Notes: a model not told the origin generated them from the letters alone. A stretch of DNA of 64,000 nt from Glossina fuscipes (GCF_014805625.2 NW_023998450.1:287172-351171); one strand, 5' to 3'. Positions 1 through 13,524 are shown, counted from the stretch's first letter. A program made the numbers and translations.

Positions 1-578
1 AATAAGTTGTGACAATTGTCGGTTGACCTTATTCTTAGTTATGAATGCAAAAATTAATTAATTTCTGCAGAAACTTCCAGCTATCATGTGAGTAATTTGA
101 GTTTAGAAGATTTAACAGGGCACGTGAATGCTGACCAAATATCTAAAAAACTTACGTTTTATGGTTTTACCTTTTTTAATAGACCAAAATTTAAATAAAT
201 CAATTTTTTGTCGGTTTTGAATCAATTACCACAGAAAAAACCTCAAAAACAATAACAAAAACATTTTTTGTTAACATTTGTTTTAGTTTTTGTGGGAAAG
301 GAAACATATGCCAGAAGTTTTCTATTATTTTATATTTATTTTTACTAGCAACCATAAAATGACACAGGCGTGATAAATAGCAATTAATATTAGTTATTAT
401 TATTAGCAAACGCTACAATTTATATAAATGAGACAAGAAAGGCATACGTTTTCCTTCTTCTTACATAATTACATGAAAAAACTGGATTCAACAAATTTAT
501 ACGGTTAAATTTTAAAAAACAATTTAAAAAAATGTCTAGTTATACTCATCAATAAAGTTCGAGTGTATACTAGTATTA
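1..578. other. Non-coding AT-rich DNA left of the mariner
   Basis: No reading frame here resembles a known protein. A 69-codon frame on the minus strand (200-409) is low-complexity and has no recognisable motif. I see no repeat or RNA gene. The segment ends at the TA dinucleotide that flanks the mariner. Confidence 0.6.
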
Positions 579-580
579 TA

Positions 581-1867
581 TTAGTTTGGGGAAAAAGAAA
601 TCCATTATTTTTATATGAACTTCAGGACTTTATTTAACATGCTTCGGATTGTCCGATTTGGGTCAAATATGCACCGTTTTGTTGTATGATTTGTTGCCAT
701 TTTAAAGGTAACTTGAAAATGTCTCTCTCATAGAAGTCCTGGTCTCTATTTGCAAAAAACTCTAGTAGTCGATTTTCACAATCCTCCCTAGATTCCAATT
801 TTTTATCATTAAAGAAATTTTGCGATGCAAGAAAAAGATGATAATCGCTTGGTGCCAAGTCCGGACTGTATGGCGGATGCATTAAAACTTCCCAACCAAG
901 CTCCCGAAGTTTCTGGCGAGTCACTGGAGATGTGTGTGGCCTAGCGTTGTCCTAGTAGAACACGACACATCTCCTGTTGGCCAATTCTGGCCGTTTCTGG
1001 TCAATCGCTATCTTCAAACGGTCCACTTGTTGACAGTAGAGATCAGAATTTAGCGTTTGGCCATATAGAAGCAACTCATAATAAATAATCCCCTTCCAGT
1101 CCCACCAAATGCATAGCAAAACCTTCCTGGCCGTTAGTCCTGGTTTGACCACCGTTTGAGGTGCTTCACCGCTCTTTAACCACGATCGTTTTCGCACAGG
1201 GTTTTCGTATGTGATCCATTTCTCATCTCCAGTCACCATCCGTTTAAGAAATGGGTCTGTCTCATTCCGTTTGGCCAAGGCTTCGCAGATGGAAATTCGA
1301 TCCATCATGTTTTTTTCTGTTAATTGGTGTGGCACCCAAACATCGAGCTTCTTTTTGAATCCAGCTTTGTGTAAATGGTTTAAAATTGTTTCATGGTCGA
1401 TTTTTAGCTCCTGGGCGATGTTACGACTCCTAACATGCCGGTCAACTTCGATCATTTCTCCGATTTTATCAACATTTTCGACTATCGGCCTACCTGTGCG
1501 AGGTGCATCTTTAACATCAAAAATTCCTGAACGGAATCTACGAAACCAAAATTGCACATAATTGGCTGCTACAGGATCGGAACCATAAACACCATTCACA
1601 ATTTTAGCCGCCTGGCTTGCATTTTCGCCTTTGTCAAAGAAAAACTGAAAATGTACTGAATTTTCTCTTTGTTCACTTCCATTTTTAACACGCTGTAACT
1701 CACAACTGAATGCACCAAACAAAAAACAGCAAAAGAATTTTTTTTACTGCAAAATGTCACCTTTCCAACGAGCGTAAATCTGAAATTGTTTGACCGATAC
1801 TTTACGAGAAATCTATCAGTGCAGCCATGTAGCGAAAAAATAATGGATTTCTTTTTCCCCAAACTAA
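581..1867 (-). mobile_element. mariner DNA transposon, nearly full length
   Basis: A 1287-bp Tc1/mariner-superfamily element. Its ends are perfect 32-bp inverted repeats at 581-612 and 1836-1867, beginning TTAGTTTGGGGAAAAAG. The left flank is the TA expected of a mariner target duplication; the right flank reads CA, so one copy of the TA has probably mutated. Inside, on the minus strand, lies one transposase frame with the DD34D triad. Both the length and the single-gene structure match typical mariners of about 1.3 kb. Perfect ends and only two gene lesions suggest a fairly recent insertion. I do not assign a mariner subfamily. Confidence 0.93.
634..1682 (-). pseudogene. mariner transposase, inactivated by a frameshift and a stop
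   Basis: This gene would encode a transposase of about 349 residues that cuts and pastes the surrounding element in the nucleus. From the start at 1680-1682 (MEVNKEKIQ) the frame breaks near 1645-1650, at about residue 13, where one base appears to be missing. It then runs open through the helix-turn-helix DNA-binding half (the FWFRRFRSG and GRPIVE region), a WVPHQLTEKN motif and VTGDEKW, which holds the first catalytic Asp (codon 1225-1227). A TAG stop at 952-954 sits directly before DNARPH, which holds the second Asp (949-951); the third is in APSDYH (844-846), with 34 residues between them, the DD34D spacing of mariner. The frame ends at 634. A Gln codon is usual where the stop lies, so a single C-to-T change is likely. 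All catalytic residues are otherwise present. Confidence 0.92.
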
Positions 1868-3926
1868 CAATTCTGTTAGTTTGTGTAATTACAATTTTGA
1901 TAGTTTTAAGGACGTCTCATAACAGATGAAAAGTTGCACAGCATAAAATTTTTAATCATATCAGCAATTTACATGTCCGTCCCTCTATTTGTTATTAGAA
2001 TTCCGACGATAGGAGAATATTTAGGAAAGGTCTTAAAGTCTTAGCATGAATACTATTAATCTAAATTCAAAGATTAAGTTTGAAACTGATCTAGAATTGA
2101 TAGAAAGCAAAACTCCACTTGAAATTTAAAAAGTTCTAGTCGCAAAAAGATATATTATAAAAAAAAAAAAAATTCTTGACACAAATGTCATGTATCGCTA
2201 CGAGGAATTAAATGCAAAGCCAGTAAAGATTGTTTAAGTCATTTTGAAATTTTCCTTGCCTTGAAGTGGTTGGTTTTCAAAGCGTGCTCGCAAACTAATT
2301 GAAAACTGTACCACTACGCTTTATCTATAAAACAATACAAGCTTTGTCCACAATCTTATGTCTATTAATCTTTGATTCGTACAGATGCAGCATACAATAG
2401 TGAACAGGCTAGCCTTAATTGAAAATGTGCTGTTATGAATTTCTGGTAAAAAACTCGTAATATAAAAGTATGCAACTTACAAAAAGAAAACAATAATTTC
2501 AATAGATCGCCGAGCGTCGATGTTCGTCTTGTGCGGGTAAACGAATCTACTAAACATGTGATCATTTCTAAGTTTCCGGAAAACGATTTTCGCGAAGTTT
2601 GCTGAAATTTGCTTTCAAAATATAATGTCACATTCGGATCGCTTCCACCTAAGCAATTTTTATCGCTCTGCATGTTTAACAGACGAGTAGTTTAACTAAA
2701 CGTTTAAATATTAACCGTAAATACTACAAATTTTTCAAATGTTAAAATTTTAATTTTTTTATTTCTTAATAATTATTAATGAACTACATACAATATTAGA
2801 CGAGTCAGCAACGATCCAGAACAAAAAGTTCAAATTAACACCTACGCCACAAAAACATTTTTGTCAACATTTTAACGACAGCCTAAATTACCAAAACGGA
2901 TAAATGTATGAATATTTTAATGTGGAAAATATTGATTATACGCACTTACATGCAAACAGGTCAATTTTCAATTTCAACAAACAAAATTTGAATTTTACGC
3001 TTAATAAAGATTTTAATGGAAAATCAGGTAAATGTCAATAATGAAAATCGATTCTCAATAAGCCTTTGAATGTTTTTTCCATTTAAACGTAAGCAACATT
3101 TCTGTGCCCGCCACTGAAGTCTTCGTTATGCTAATTTTGTTACTTCATTTGTAACCCCCAGAAATAAGCAATCAATTTATCCATCCCCCTCTTCGCCTCC
3201 CTATCCATTGAAAACATTGAGCTTAAATTTTATTGTATCAAGTTTGAATATCAATCAGTCAATCGCGCCACCAACATTAATAAAAGATTCTACATCGTCG
3301 TTAATGTAATTCATTTTCGGAAGATTTAAGCGTTGTATCCTTTCATTCGTCTACAATATAGAGCAACATGTAAAAGCGGAAGCTGGTCTAAAATGTAGAG
3401 AAAGCAGTAGACATGTGAAAGAAGAATGCAGATCTGGAAATAAAAAGGGAAAAAAGTGGAGTACTTTCAAAGAAATTACGCCAGTTCCTCTCACTTATAT
3501 TTTCTCTGTTTCTCTTTGACTCCTCTCATGCGAAAATGACTTTTGAGAACCAGCAAACTTACTTCCTCTTTGAGTTTAATACAAACAGATCCAGATAGTT
3601 TCACACCTAGGCCAGTGGAAACATTGCATTATTTGTGGAGCGGGGTAATGTGTGCTTCATAAGTATTAACCCAACAACTACTGACGCAAATATCTTTGCA
3701 AATTTTCTGAAATTTACGCTTAAAGGTTGGTCAGTAACAATTTATATATAAAATGTTGATATGAAAAAATAAAAATAAGAAAAAATGTGAAATTTATCTC
3801 ACGTGACCGCACAGTTGGTGTTCGCCTCATAAAGCTTCATTGCAACCGGAAACATTTGATGCCCATTACAAGCTTTGCTAATAATGATTTTCATAACTAC
3901 ACATCAAAGCTAAGCTTACGTGAGCC

Positions 3927-3946
3927 TATATATATATATATATATA
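3927..3946. repeat. (TA)10 microsatellite
   Basis: Ten uninterrupted TA units in non-coding DNA. Confidence 0.95.
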
Positions 3947-5289
3947 CAAAAATAACAAATTTTATATGCAACTGTACTATGCGTTACCTATTCTGCAAAT
4001 GGCATCTACATAGAAATGTATGTAAATGTTATGGTCTGCCTGCATTGGTTAATGTTTGTTAGAATATTGGTTTTAGTTTTCGGAAATCATTATATAATGT
4101 TGTTATCAATGGCTATGTATTTTTCAGTGAGCCGTATACGCCTGCATATGCAATATATACAAATTATAGCCTTTTCGAGGTTTCTATATGCGGTGTATGC
4201 GTATATGCGAAAATGTGTGTTTGTGGATGACATTTGCTTGAAGCGGATGTTTTATTGTATAAACCCTTTCCACACCTCTATTCAATCTGCGTTCCCACCA
4301 TTTACTATTTACGGGAAATTTGTTACTACTTTTAGTGGTGCCGGTTAGTGTTATTGTTATTGTTTCCATCGCTACTGTAATAGCTGCTGTGCATACTAAA
4401 TTGAAAAGAGAAATTTTTTTTTTTTTTTTTTTTGCTAATTATTTCTAATGAATACGCATACCGAGCATTACGTGTGTGGTTGGCGACCGCTTTTATATAA
4501 GTGAAGTAGAAATTTTGTGCAATTAGTTGGCATTCCGGTAAAAAATATTAAAACGTAATATAAAAATATTTTCTCTAAAAGTAAATTCTCGAAATATTTT
4601 AAAGGGCATTCAACGAAAAGCTACAGTTGAGATGTAACCATACCGCAAGAAATAACAACAACATAGTTCGCCGAGTTATATTGGGATTAATATGTCCTGC
4701 CTTATACTTCTTCTAACACTTCAATATTTTGCTCTTAATCGTTTTGCCCACTAAAAGAAGTAGAAACTTCAATATGGAATCAGTATGCAACTGGCTTAGT
4801 ATGACAAAAAGATATGCAAGTATTATTATAGGTAGATGTTTAGTCAATGTTTAGTAGAAGGGAGTTACGGCAAATTGATCATAACGGCGTCATCTACGGC
4901 CTATGTAATAACAATTGTTGTGTAAGTCGGATGAAACAGGAAATACAACACAGCTTTCCTTGTTCTAAAACTGCTTGGCTCTCGATTGTGGCTTCAACAG
5001 GTCAATAAGTACCATCCCATCGTTCTACGCTACTTCTCCCAAAATAAAACTTAATTTATTTTCCTCATAAACAAGAAAAATTATGCATTGTTTCCATGTA
5101 AAAGCAAATAATCCAAAATGCTAAAGTTTTGCAAATTTTGTCGAGAAAATTTATAAATGTGAAAGTTTCTAAATGTAAAAGTTTATCGTTTTTAAAATCA
5201 GTCGTTATATAAGAAGTAATGATCTAAGCGGCTCTTATGGAGACTGACGTCCCTGTATCTAAAAGATATCTCTAGGCTGACTGCAAAAA

Positions 5290-5390
5290 GACTTGGACAG
5301 ACTTCGAAAGGACAAACGGACAGGCGAAAAGACACGCTTAGATCGGTTTACAAAATGTTTTCGAATCTGTCTCTATAAAAAGGATTGGGC
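5290..5390 (+). repeat. Possible worn fragment of the dispersed inverted-repeat element
   Basis: The stretch with GGACAAACGGACAGGC followed by CTTAGATCGGTTTA resembles the 3' part of the element at 54.6-55.25 kb, where GGACAAACGTACAGGT is followed by TTAAGTCGGTTTAGAATC. No matching element ends are visible here, so this is at best a degraded piece. Confidence 0.35.
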
Positions 5391-5941
5391 TATTTTAAGC
5401 TTTGAGTTCCACTACACGCACGGACTTAACGTACTCTATATAGTATAAACAGTATACGATATAATAAAAGTGTCGAAATATTTCCTTGGCTTGTGTTGAC
5501 CAGAAGGCAAAAAAACAAGTATATTTTATAGATCAGAAGTTTTGTGTATTTCTACTTGCTTGATAATTCGACTTTAAAGTCGAACTGCTGATGCTGCTTT
5601 TTTTGTCTCCTACTTCTTTTTTTTTTTTTTTGAAGACTGATTCACATAACAGCGCTGAATGCTGCTTTTTAGAAAACAAACTACTAAACATTACTGATTT
5701 GAAGAGATTGATATAAGCATTATATAACCAAAAGCGAAAAATGTTGCAATATATGAAATTATTTGCAAGAGCCAATCCATGATTATACATTATACTTAAT
5801 GTTTAAAACGTTAACGATTGAGAGGCAGGGAATCTGAAGAACCGGCTTAAGTCGTATGTAGATAATCTGTAATTTTCCTTTTGCACAATTATAAAATGGA
5901 ATTAATTATATTTTAAATAATTATACAATGCAGTGCTGGTT

Positions 5942-5943
<2 letters not shown>

Positions 5944-5979
<36 letters not shown>

Positions 5980-5993
5980 TCACACACACACAC
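5944..5993. repeat. (AT)n / (CA)n compound microsatellite
   Basis: An uninterrupted AT tract at 5944-5976 passes into CA repeats at 5981-5993 and then into CG- and CA-rich sequence. Confidence 0.95.
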
Positions 5994-8900
5994 ATAGACA
6001 CACACGCGCGGGCATGCACATGCACCCTGAAACGATAATTGAATTATTAGGGAAAAAGTTTAAAAATTTCAAATCACCGAACGCGACCTAGAGCCATGAA
6101 TCAAGCAAACAAAACAATTGTGAAATAAGTTGGGAGGGCGGGCAAAACCATATAAACCGAATATATAGTAAAAAAATGCACTTAAAATATAATTTATTAC
6201 AATTAAAATTAATTATTTATGAGTCTTTGTGGTGGTATTGGAATCGCCGTGATGATTGAGAACTACGTTTGTAAACAGAAAATGTAAAATTTTATGGAAA
6301 AAACGCTTTTTAAATCTGTAAAAAAGCACAACTTTATATAGCATCGAGCATTTATTTTACGTGGTTGGTGTTGTTATTTAATTTTTAATAAATCCCTTTT
6401 GTTATTTTACACATTTATTTTCAGTGGCGTTTTAAAGATAAATAAATATTCACTTGCTTTCCATTTTATTTTAATTTTTTGAATGCTATTTCGTTTTTGC
6501 CGTTTTTCAATTATTGGCCAAAAGATCTTTTCCATTTTAGATCCCACTCTCTTCGCTTCGCTTAGTTTTTCTACAGATTTTGATATCCAATGATAATTTT
6601 TGTGAAAAATGGATGTTGGGTGGGCATGGTCGGATTTTTCAATCTGTGTGCGGATATTGTTGAATCACCCATACAAAATACATAGAAGTTCTTATTGTTG
6701 AATCTGTTATAATTTTGGAATATAAGTAAAATGTGAAAGCAGAGCGTGCAAGCGTGCACTAGAAACTTAGGTGTAAACTGAACAACTTTCGCGAAGTAGG
6801 CGATTTTCGCAATGTTTGCCACAGACACTTCGATGAATATGGAAAATGATAATGATTAAAAGTGTATAAAGCGTGCAGTGTGACTGGAGCTTTTTAAGGG
6901 GGTTTGCAAACATTTGGCAAAATTAATACAACGCAAATCTCTCAATGATGAATGTAAAAAGAAAAACTGAGGACCGGAAGCATGAAGTATGCTTTATTAT
7001 CGTCCCACTAGAACTTATTATTATTATGATTTATTTAGACCAAAGAAATAACTTCTACGAGTAAAAGTAGTATCAGCACAAGCAACCAAAACTATCGGCT
7101 GTTCTTTGTTTTTATAGGCAAAGTAGGTGGAGAGTGTAGTCGCTGCAATAAAGTCAAATATTTCATTGACACTGTTTTCCCCAGGCACTTTCAAGATGTC
7201 CATATGATGAGATGCTGCGAAGATTTCGGTCCTCACAAAGTATAGATATAACAATTACAAAATGGGGGAACAGATTTCTTAACGATCCATGGATGTATTG
7301 CTATAATATGACCAAACTGGGTTCTTGCATGCAAATGTTTTTATCTTGATATTCTCCAGATCGATTCGATATAAGGGTGGAGCGAGATTGATATGCGAGT
7401 AATGCGAATGGTAGCGCAGTTGATTTTTTTTCTAATATAATTTTGAAGGTCAAATTTTTTCATTGTGCTGGCTACCGAAGCTGCGGATTTAACAGCTGGC
7501 GCTGCCTGCTCGTGTCTCCTGATACAATAATGACATGGTACCCTAACAATTTCAAATTTTCCCAGTAAGTGTTAGTGTAGTGGATCATCCTTGTCGAAGA
7601 TTTAACGCTTACTTGCAAATTAAATACTAATGCATTGCTACGAAAATCACTTACTAGAGAAAGTGATTGCATATATAAAAACCTTCAGCTCTGTCGAATT
7701 TTCCACAATAAGAAAGGAATAAGAGCAAATAAAACTTGGTGATGGTTCGTCGGTGGTGCCGTAGAATAAAGGTGCATTGTGTAGCTGAGGCTTAACAAAA
7801 GTTCTGTGGCAAAGGATAACAGTTGAAATCCAATGTCTGAAGGTATTTATAAAAATTCACTCATAACGAATACAAGACGAATTTTGCTGGATACGTAAGA
7901 CGATTATCAAAAAGATAAGAATAAAATATAATACTTGGGACTTGTTATAAAAGGCTTATAAGGAAAGAATTTCGCAACCCAAGTTAGTACATCGTTGAGG
8001 AGAGAAACAAAGAATTTAATGCTTCTAACAGTAGAATTACCGAACAAGTCGCTTTGACTCATTAGAACTTTTGAGAGTTAAACAAAAAAAAAAAAAAATG
8101 GTTACAAAGCGCGTAATTTTTCGCAATTCTCTGATGACTTTTATTCATAAAAAAAAGACATCATCAAATACCTGTTTTTCCCCATGCGGATAGCTGTCGA
8201 AACATCGAGGGCGTATAGTTAAGTGACGCACTTTCTTCGACAGATTTCTGTATCCACAAAAATTAAGGCAGAAAATAACACGAAGATGAGTGGGTTAAAA
8301 CATGAATACGAACTGGCCACACATAGGTCACGCACTGGATAGACCATGAACTGAACTGAACTTGAAAACAACTTTTTCTCTCCTTTCTCTATGATCCAGA
8401 GTTCCGCAAACACAATGCCGTAATCCTACTATGCTGATGATATTCATCGAAATCATACATGTGTTCGGTTCAAAAATGATTTTAATGGGCTTATCAAGCC
8501 GTCCATAATTAATGGTTAAATAGTTGATTATGAGCGCATATCTCAGTTGACTCACTTTGGTAGGAATAGATACACACAAAACGTCCGTAGCTTTAGCGTG
8601 AAAGAGGTAACATTGCTACAGTAAGCTTTGCTGCAAGTAATTATTTTTCGATAAAAGTAAGTTTATTGAATTTTGTAAATAAAGTTGTTGTGGATTATTT
8701 TAAGGAGCATAAGGGCAACTATCAATTATTATGAGATCATGCAGGTAAAATTTTGAATTCTGTATGCTAACTATAGAGACCTAATACTATATGAAAGCGG
8801 TCCCAGTCAAGCATTAAAAGACTTATTATATAATTTGTAAGCTATCTACAGTAGTTAGAGACACCTAGAGATTAACTTAGATTATAGGATCCTTGACAAT

Positions 8901-9397
8901 CTTAACCGAGAGTTCGATCGAAAATTATCATATCGCATTTATTACAAAAGTCAACGGCAAATAAGTTCACAACGTCTTTTAAATCTAACAAGTGTAATAA
9001 TGTATATTCTTTGAAGCAAAATAAGATGAGAAATGTTACCTTTAATTAATTTTACAATAAATAACGCTCCCAACATTTTGCGTCCTTTTTTAATATGAAC
9101 TAGTCACTGAGTGGTAACTTTTTCTGAGGAAACATTGCTATCTGCTTACCCTACGCCACGAAAAGTTTAAAATTCCATAAAAGTGTACCTACGGTTTCCA
9201 GCTAAGTGTGCAGACCACAAACCAATGTTCCAATAATAGTGTAATAAGAGCAATATATAACTGCTTAATAGATGATTACTTTACTTTAACCTTTTTTTTT
9301 AATAAAAATTGTTTACTCTATACGTGAATTAAATCTTAATTTTGAATATAGGATCACTCTCAAACTATTCAGACTAGTAACTATCTTTTTACTGTGA

Positions 9398-9679
9398 TTA
9401 TCCACAAAATAAAGTGAACATTCGAAGGAATATCCATGAAACAAGTGTTGACAACACTTCCTTGCACTCATTTGCCACTATCCCATTTATTTTATACACC
9501 AATTCAATTGGATTGAAAGATCTCAACATCATTAATTGAGCTAGAACACGAAAGGTTTTACCGTGTGTTGCGAACATTATATACTTTGACGATCCGACAT
9601 AGATTAAAACTTGTGCGAAATGGAAAAGTTTTTCGTGGCGCACTTCTGAAGTAATCTCATTTCTGATTGCAATTTGCAT
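9398..9679 (-). pseudogene. Open frame with a weak Tc1/mariner-superfamily transposase-like motif
   Basis: A 93-codon minus-strand frame contains FNPIELVYKINGIVAN, which resembles the NPIE-LVW motif just after the catalytic region of some Tc1-like transposases. The preceding residues HGKTFRVL loosely fit the segment that normally comes before it. No catalytic Asp, inverted repeats or flanking domains could be identified, so this could equally be chance. If real, it is a short, old transposon scrap. Confidence 0.25.
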
Positions 9680-12520
9680 AGCAAAGCTTTAAGCAAATTA
9701 ATGGAGATATCGTCCATTTCGCTTTTGCTAAAGGAAAAGTTATTAAATATTGGCATAAAATTCTAAGAGATTTGAGCAAGCCGGCTTACATTCGAACTTA
9801 AGGAAAGCGACTGTCAGACATTTACTGAATATTTGCGTCAATGGAGTGGCAAGCACATAATCGAGCGGGCGAATAACGTCACATCATCAGAGACAGGGGA
9901 ACAAGACGGCTCGATAATGGACAAAGATTGAAAGATTCCATCGTCGAAAATAAAAAAGAAAACTCAACAATCGGATAAGTATATGTTGTGTACTTCCGCT
10001 TAGATAGGTGTCGGGAACTTTTGTCCATCTGCTTTTGCCATTGTTCTTTGGTGATGGAGCAACAAATCATGAAATTGCGAAAAACGGCTGGTGTGCTTTA
10101 CTTATTTTTATAATTCCATAGTGTAATAATTAAAATATAAGCGCAGAATTATAAATAAAAGAGAAAAAGTCCAAAGTCCGTCTGTATAATATAAGGGCGG
10201 GTTTTGCTTAATGCAACTGATTTGCTCTACAAGAACCCATACTCACTGAGCCGTAGACAAATATAGACACATAATGACACAACAAAACAACCAAAAAAGG
10301 AAATTTATGCAACGATCAAAGTCAATCGGAATCTGAAACTGGGAGTGATGGCTGCGGAAATATCTTAGCGTAAAATTATACCTGAATTTCTCTTGTCGTG
10401 AGAATCGATCTGAAATAATATATGTAAATATATGATTAATAAAAATATTATCTAGTTGAATATTAGCTAAAAGAATAAAAAAAGAGAAGTTTTAGTGTCT
10501 TAAAATTGACTTTGACTAAAGCCTCTATGTAGTAATTTGAACAAAGAAAGCAACAAAAAAAGCTTTAACAAACTAAGTCGATTATATTGAAAAGTATACA
10601 AACAAATAACGCTTGGAAGCTTTAATTACTTTAGTAGAATTGTAAAAGAGAAATAATTTTCAAATCATTACACAATTATTGACTCTAATTCAACATTTTT
10701 CCTAGAGACATACAAGGATTTCTTGTAAATCAACGGAGAATACGAACAAGAAACTTAAGACAGTTTTTAAAAATAATTTTATTTTGTATGTAATCTAAAA
10801 TGTGTTGATTGGAAATAATGGGGAGATGAAAATAGTTGTTCCTTTAAGGGGCGTAAGCAGTATTGGGGGAAGTTTTTTGACGATGGCCGAATAACGAAGG
10901 AAGGAAGAAACAACTCGACATATTATAGGCAGTCTAATGGATGAGACGTCAATGTTGTAAGTATTCCTTTAGATCAGAGAGAAAAAGGGAGAATGATGTG
11001 TTAAACAGGAATGTGCGATGATATAGTGACGGGAGTGTGGGGAATGCACATTTGTGAGTATGTATGTATGTATTAAAAAAATAATAGCTGTCTTGACAAG
11101 CAGAGCTAACGGACATGGGATAGCTAAAGAAAAAAAAACAGACGATGAGGCAAAAAGGAGCATACCAATGCAGATATGAGTTCATATTCACTTGTCCTAT
11201 ATTTTCACTTATTTTTGTTGTAACATTTCAACTGGGCGAGGCAGGTTAAAAGAAAAAAATAATCCCAGCTGCGACATAACGTTACAATATAGGTAGACAA
11301 ATTAGGCAACACGTTGGTTACTACCGACTAATGCGAAGATTCTAAGCTCTCGTGGATCATCCCAGAAAATCATTATGAATTGAGCCTCTAAAAATTAAAG
11401 AAGCTAACTATGAAATGACATTTTGAAAAAAAAGTTAAGAAAAATAAAAGCAACGAAGAAATTATATTCGACTTTGGTTGCTCCTCTTGATAGGCAAAAT
11501 TTGGTTGTTATTACTTCCTTGTTCATTATATTAATTGCTTGAAAGCAGTTAAAGTTTTTTAATAAATGTGCTCGTCGTGGAACTTAGTTCTCAATAGCTT
11601 GATTCTTTTCAGCGTATGTGATGCTTGCAGTTCTATCCTGTTCAATCAATATCGCGATGGCATTGATATATTCGCTTTTCGTTGACTCTATAACGTATCA
11701 CTTTTGTGTTCGCGGTATTTCTTACGTTTTGTGCCATAATTTGCACAGGCTTATTTTGAAACCCACGAGTCAAATCATTATTATAGCCAACCATACAGGA
11801 TTGTCGCGACCAAAATATATCTGGCCAAACAAAACCCATACGTCGAAATATAAAAAAAATTATTTTAATGTGCATGCGCTGTCGAAGGAATCTTTCTTCC
11901 AGGAATGAATAAGAGACTTTGAGAGAGGTTGCACTTGGAAGAAAAGTCCCGCAAATGTCTCGATACGATTTCAAAAAAGCAACGGAGAATGAAGTAACGT
12001 TAAGAGCGTTAGATATCGTAGACTTACAGGAGTAAACATCAAATAGTTTATGGGATAGCAATGCCTTCTAACTATTCGTCCTACCCTTGACGCACGCCAA
12101 CCTACTGCCATCAAACTTAATAACAATATCTAACTGTTTATAAATACATATATATGTATATATATATATGTTGCATTGTATATTGATTCAAAAATTCTTT
12201 TGCATGCTATCTATACTGTTCTTACAATATGAGGTGCGCGTCATCTTCTTCTCCAACATGATATATGATATAACAAACTTATTTAAAAAAACTAACTTTT
12301 AAGGACATTTTTATGGTTATGATAATTTTTTTATACCATAATTTCACTTAGTGGCTGCATCGATGTGCTACTAATTTCATGTTATGGAATTTTTAAAAAA
12401 AAATATGTTCACTTTCGCATACATGTGTTCATATATATATTTGTATTATTTATATTTTCATATTTATGTAGTAAGTTATTGCGTTTTAGTTTTTATTATA
12501 AAATGAATTTATATTTTCAG
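9680..12520. other. Non-coding DNA before the first recognised exon
   Basis: No exon of the Sidestep-type gene is visible here, although the first recognised exon needs a preceding one ending in phase 1. A 139-codon minus-strand frame at 11642-12061 and its + strand partner at 11618-11908 have no recognisable domain. The last bases (TTATATTTTCAG) form the splice acceptor of the exon at 12521. There is an AT-rich dinucleotide patch near 12145-12170. Confidence 0.5.
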
Positions 12521-12672
12521 TACGTCCTTTATTGGTGGAGATTTCATTTAACAATCAACCCATGTCAGCTGACCGTAAATATGAAATTGAATGTCAGGCA
12601 ATTGGCTCACGACCACCTGCTAAAATCACATGGTGGATGGGCAACCTGGAATTGCATGGTCACAGTCAAAAG
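12521..12672 (+). CDS. Sidestep-family receptor, internal exon 1 of 5 (first half of an Ig domain)
   Basis: The exon starts after TATTTTCAG and ends AAAAG before GTACAG. It opens with the last two bases of a split Val codon (phase 1), then 50 codons. It encodes the front half of an immunoglobulin domain: VRPLLVEIS leads into the first Ig cysteine in YEIECQA (residue 25 of the visible protein) and the core tryptophan pair in ITWWMG (38-39). The combination of SADRKYEIECQ with GSRPPAKITWW is typical of Sidestep-family proteins, single-pass neuronal surface receptors that bind Beaten-path proteins to guide axons and pair synaptic partners. The paralogue is not assigned. The upstream exons (signal peptide, first Ig domains) were not found. 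Confidence 0.9.
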
Positions 12673-13524
12673 GTACAGCACATGCGCTTATGCATACGTA
12701 TGTACTCATAAAAATTTTTATTAATTTGCGTTTATTTAAGTTTTAATTGGGCATTCGTTTGAGCTAAACCTTGCAAATCAAGTCCTACGGGCAAGTGCTT
12801 TTTTAACTACTAGCGTAGAAAAAATTTTAGAAATAGTAGCAAAACAAAAATCTGTTAAAATAGTTTCTATCTATTTAATTATTTACAATAAGTGAAAATT
12901 CCCGTTGGTGAATAATTGCAAAAGTTTGTGCTCAATTTGCATAGATATTAGAGGCCTGTATAATATGCTCAGCTCACACATATTATCAGTTGACAGTTAC
13001 ATAAATGATTAGCGGCCCGATATAAGCTTTCAAAAGATTTTATTACCTTTCACCATTTTATCTTATATCAGCTTAAAAAAGAAATGAAAGGTGGATCTCG
13101 CAGCTTAACAAATATCAAATGCTTTCATTTAAATCGTCGTCATGTGCCTCGTTTTAGGACACCTAAATTAAATTACAAGTTAGAAGGGTATTTTTTCCAG
13201 CAATCGCCACCTTTCATCGTACTTATCCCACAAGATTTTCTTACTATGTGAGCAATTATTCGAATGGCAAATTATTTGGTTTTATGGAAGAAGCCCAAAG
13301 CCAGAGCCCAAAGAAGAAGCCACATAATTTTATTTTGAGCGCAGCAACATCCGCTTTGGGGAAGAAGGAGTTTGAAAACTTATAAGCCTTTCACATGGTC
13401 CTAGAAAATGAACACTATCCTTCAGAAAAGTGTAAAAATTTAAAGTTGGTTTTAAATCCGACGCGAATTACTGCAATACTTTCTAACAAAATTTTTTATA
13501 TTATTTTTGACCTTTCCTTGACAG
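12673..13524 (+). other. Intron, 852 bp, phase 0
   Basis: Begins GTACAG and ends CTTTCCTTGACAG. It lies inside one Ig domain. No repeat or other gene was recognised in it. Confidence 0.85.

Larger units (their letters stand above)
1870..9397. other. Non-coding DNA, upstream of the first visible exon
   Basis: No host exon could be recognised over these 7.5 kb on either strand. Open frames at 2365-2673, 3787-4348, 7024-7254 and 7472-7672 show no family motif and no credible splice context. The segment contains a (TA)10 run at 3927-3946, a long poly-T at about 4412-4433, an (AT)n tract at 5944-5976 running into CA repeats, and a possible worn repeat fragment near 5290-5390. It may be intron of the same + strand gene or intergenic; the sequence does not decide. 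Confidence 0.5.

Noticed and set aside
7472..7672. Minus-strand frame with NLKLLGYHVIIVSG, slightly like a RAP-type domain
   Set aside because: Only a short hydrophobic phrase agrees; no flanking domain and no splice context.
11642..12061. 139-codon minus-strand open frame with FVWPDIFW, which briefly resembled a retroelement zinc-finger/integrase junction
   Set aside because: No His/Cys zinc-binding pattern or integrase motif on either side; the resemblance is one short phrase.
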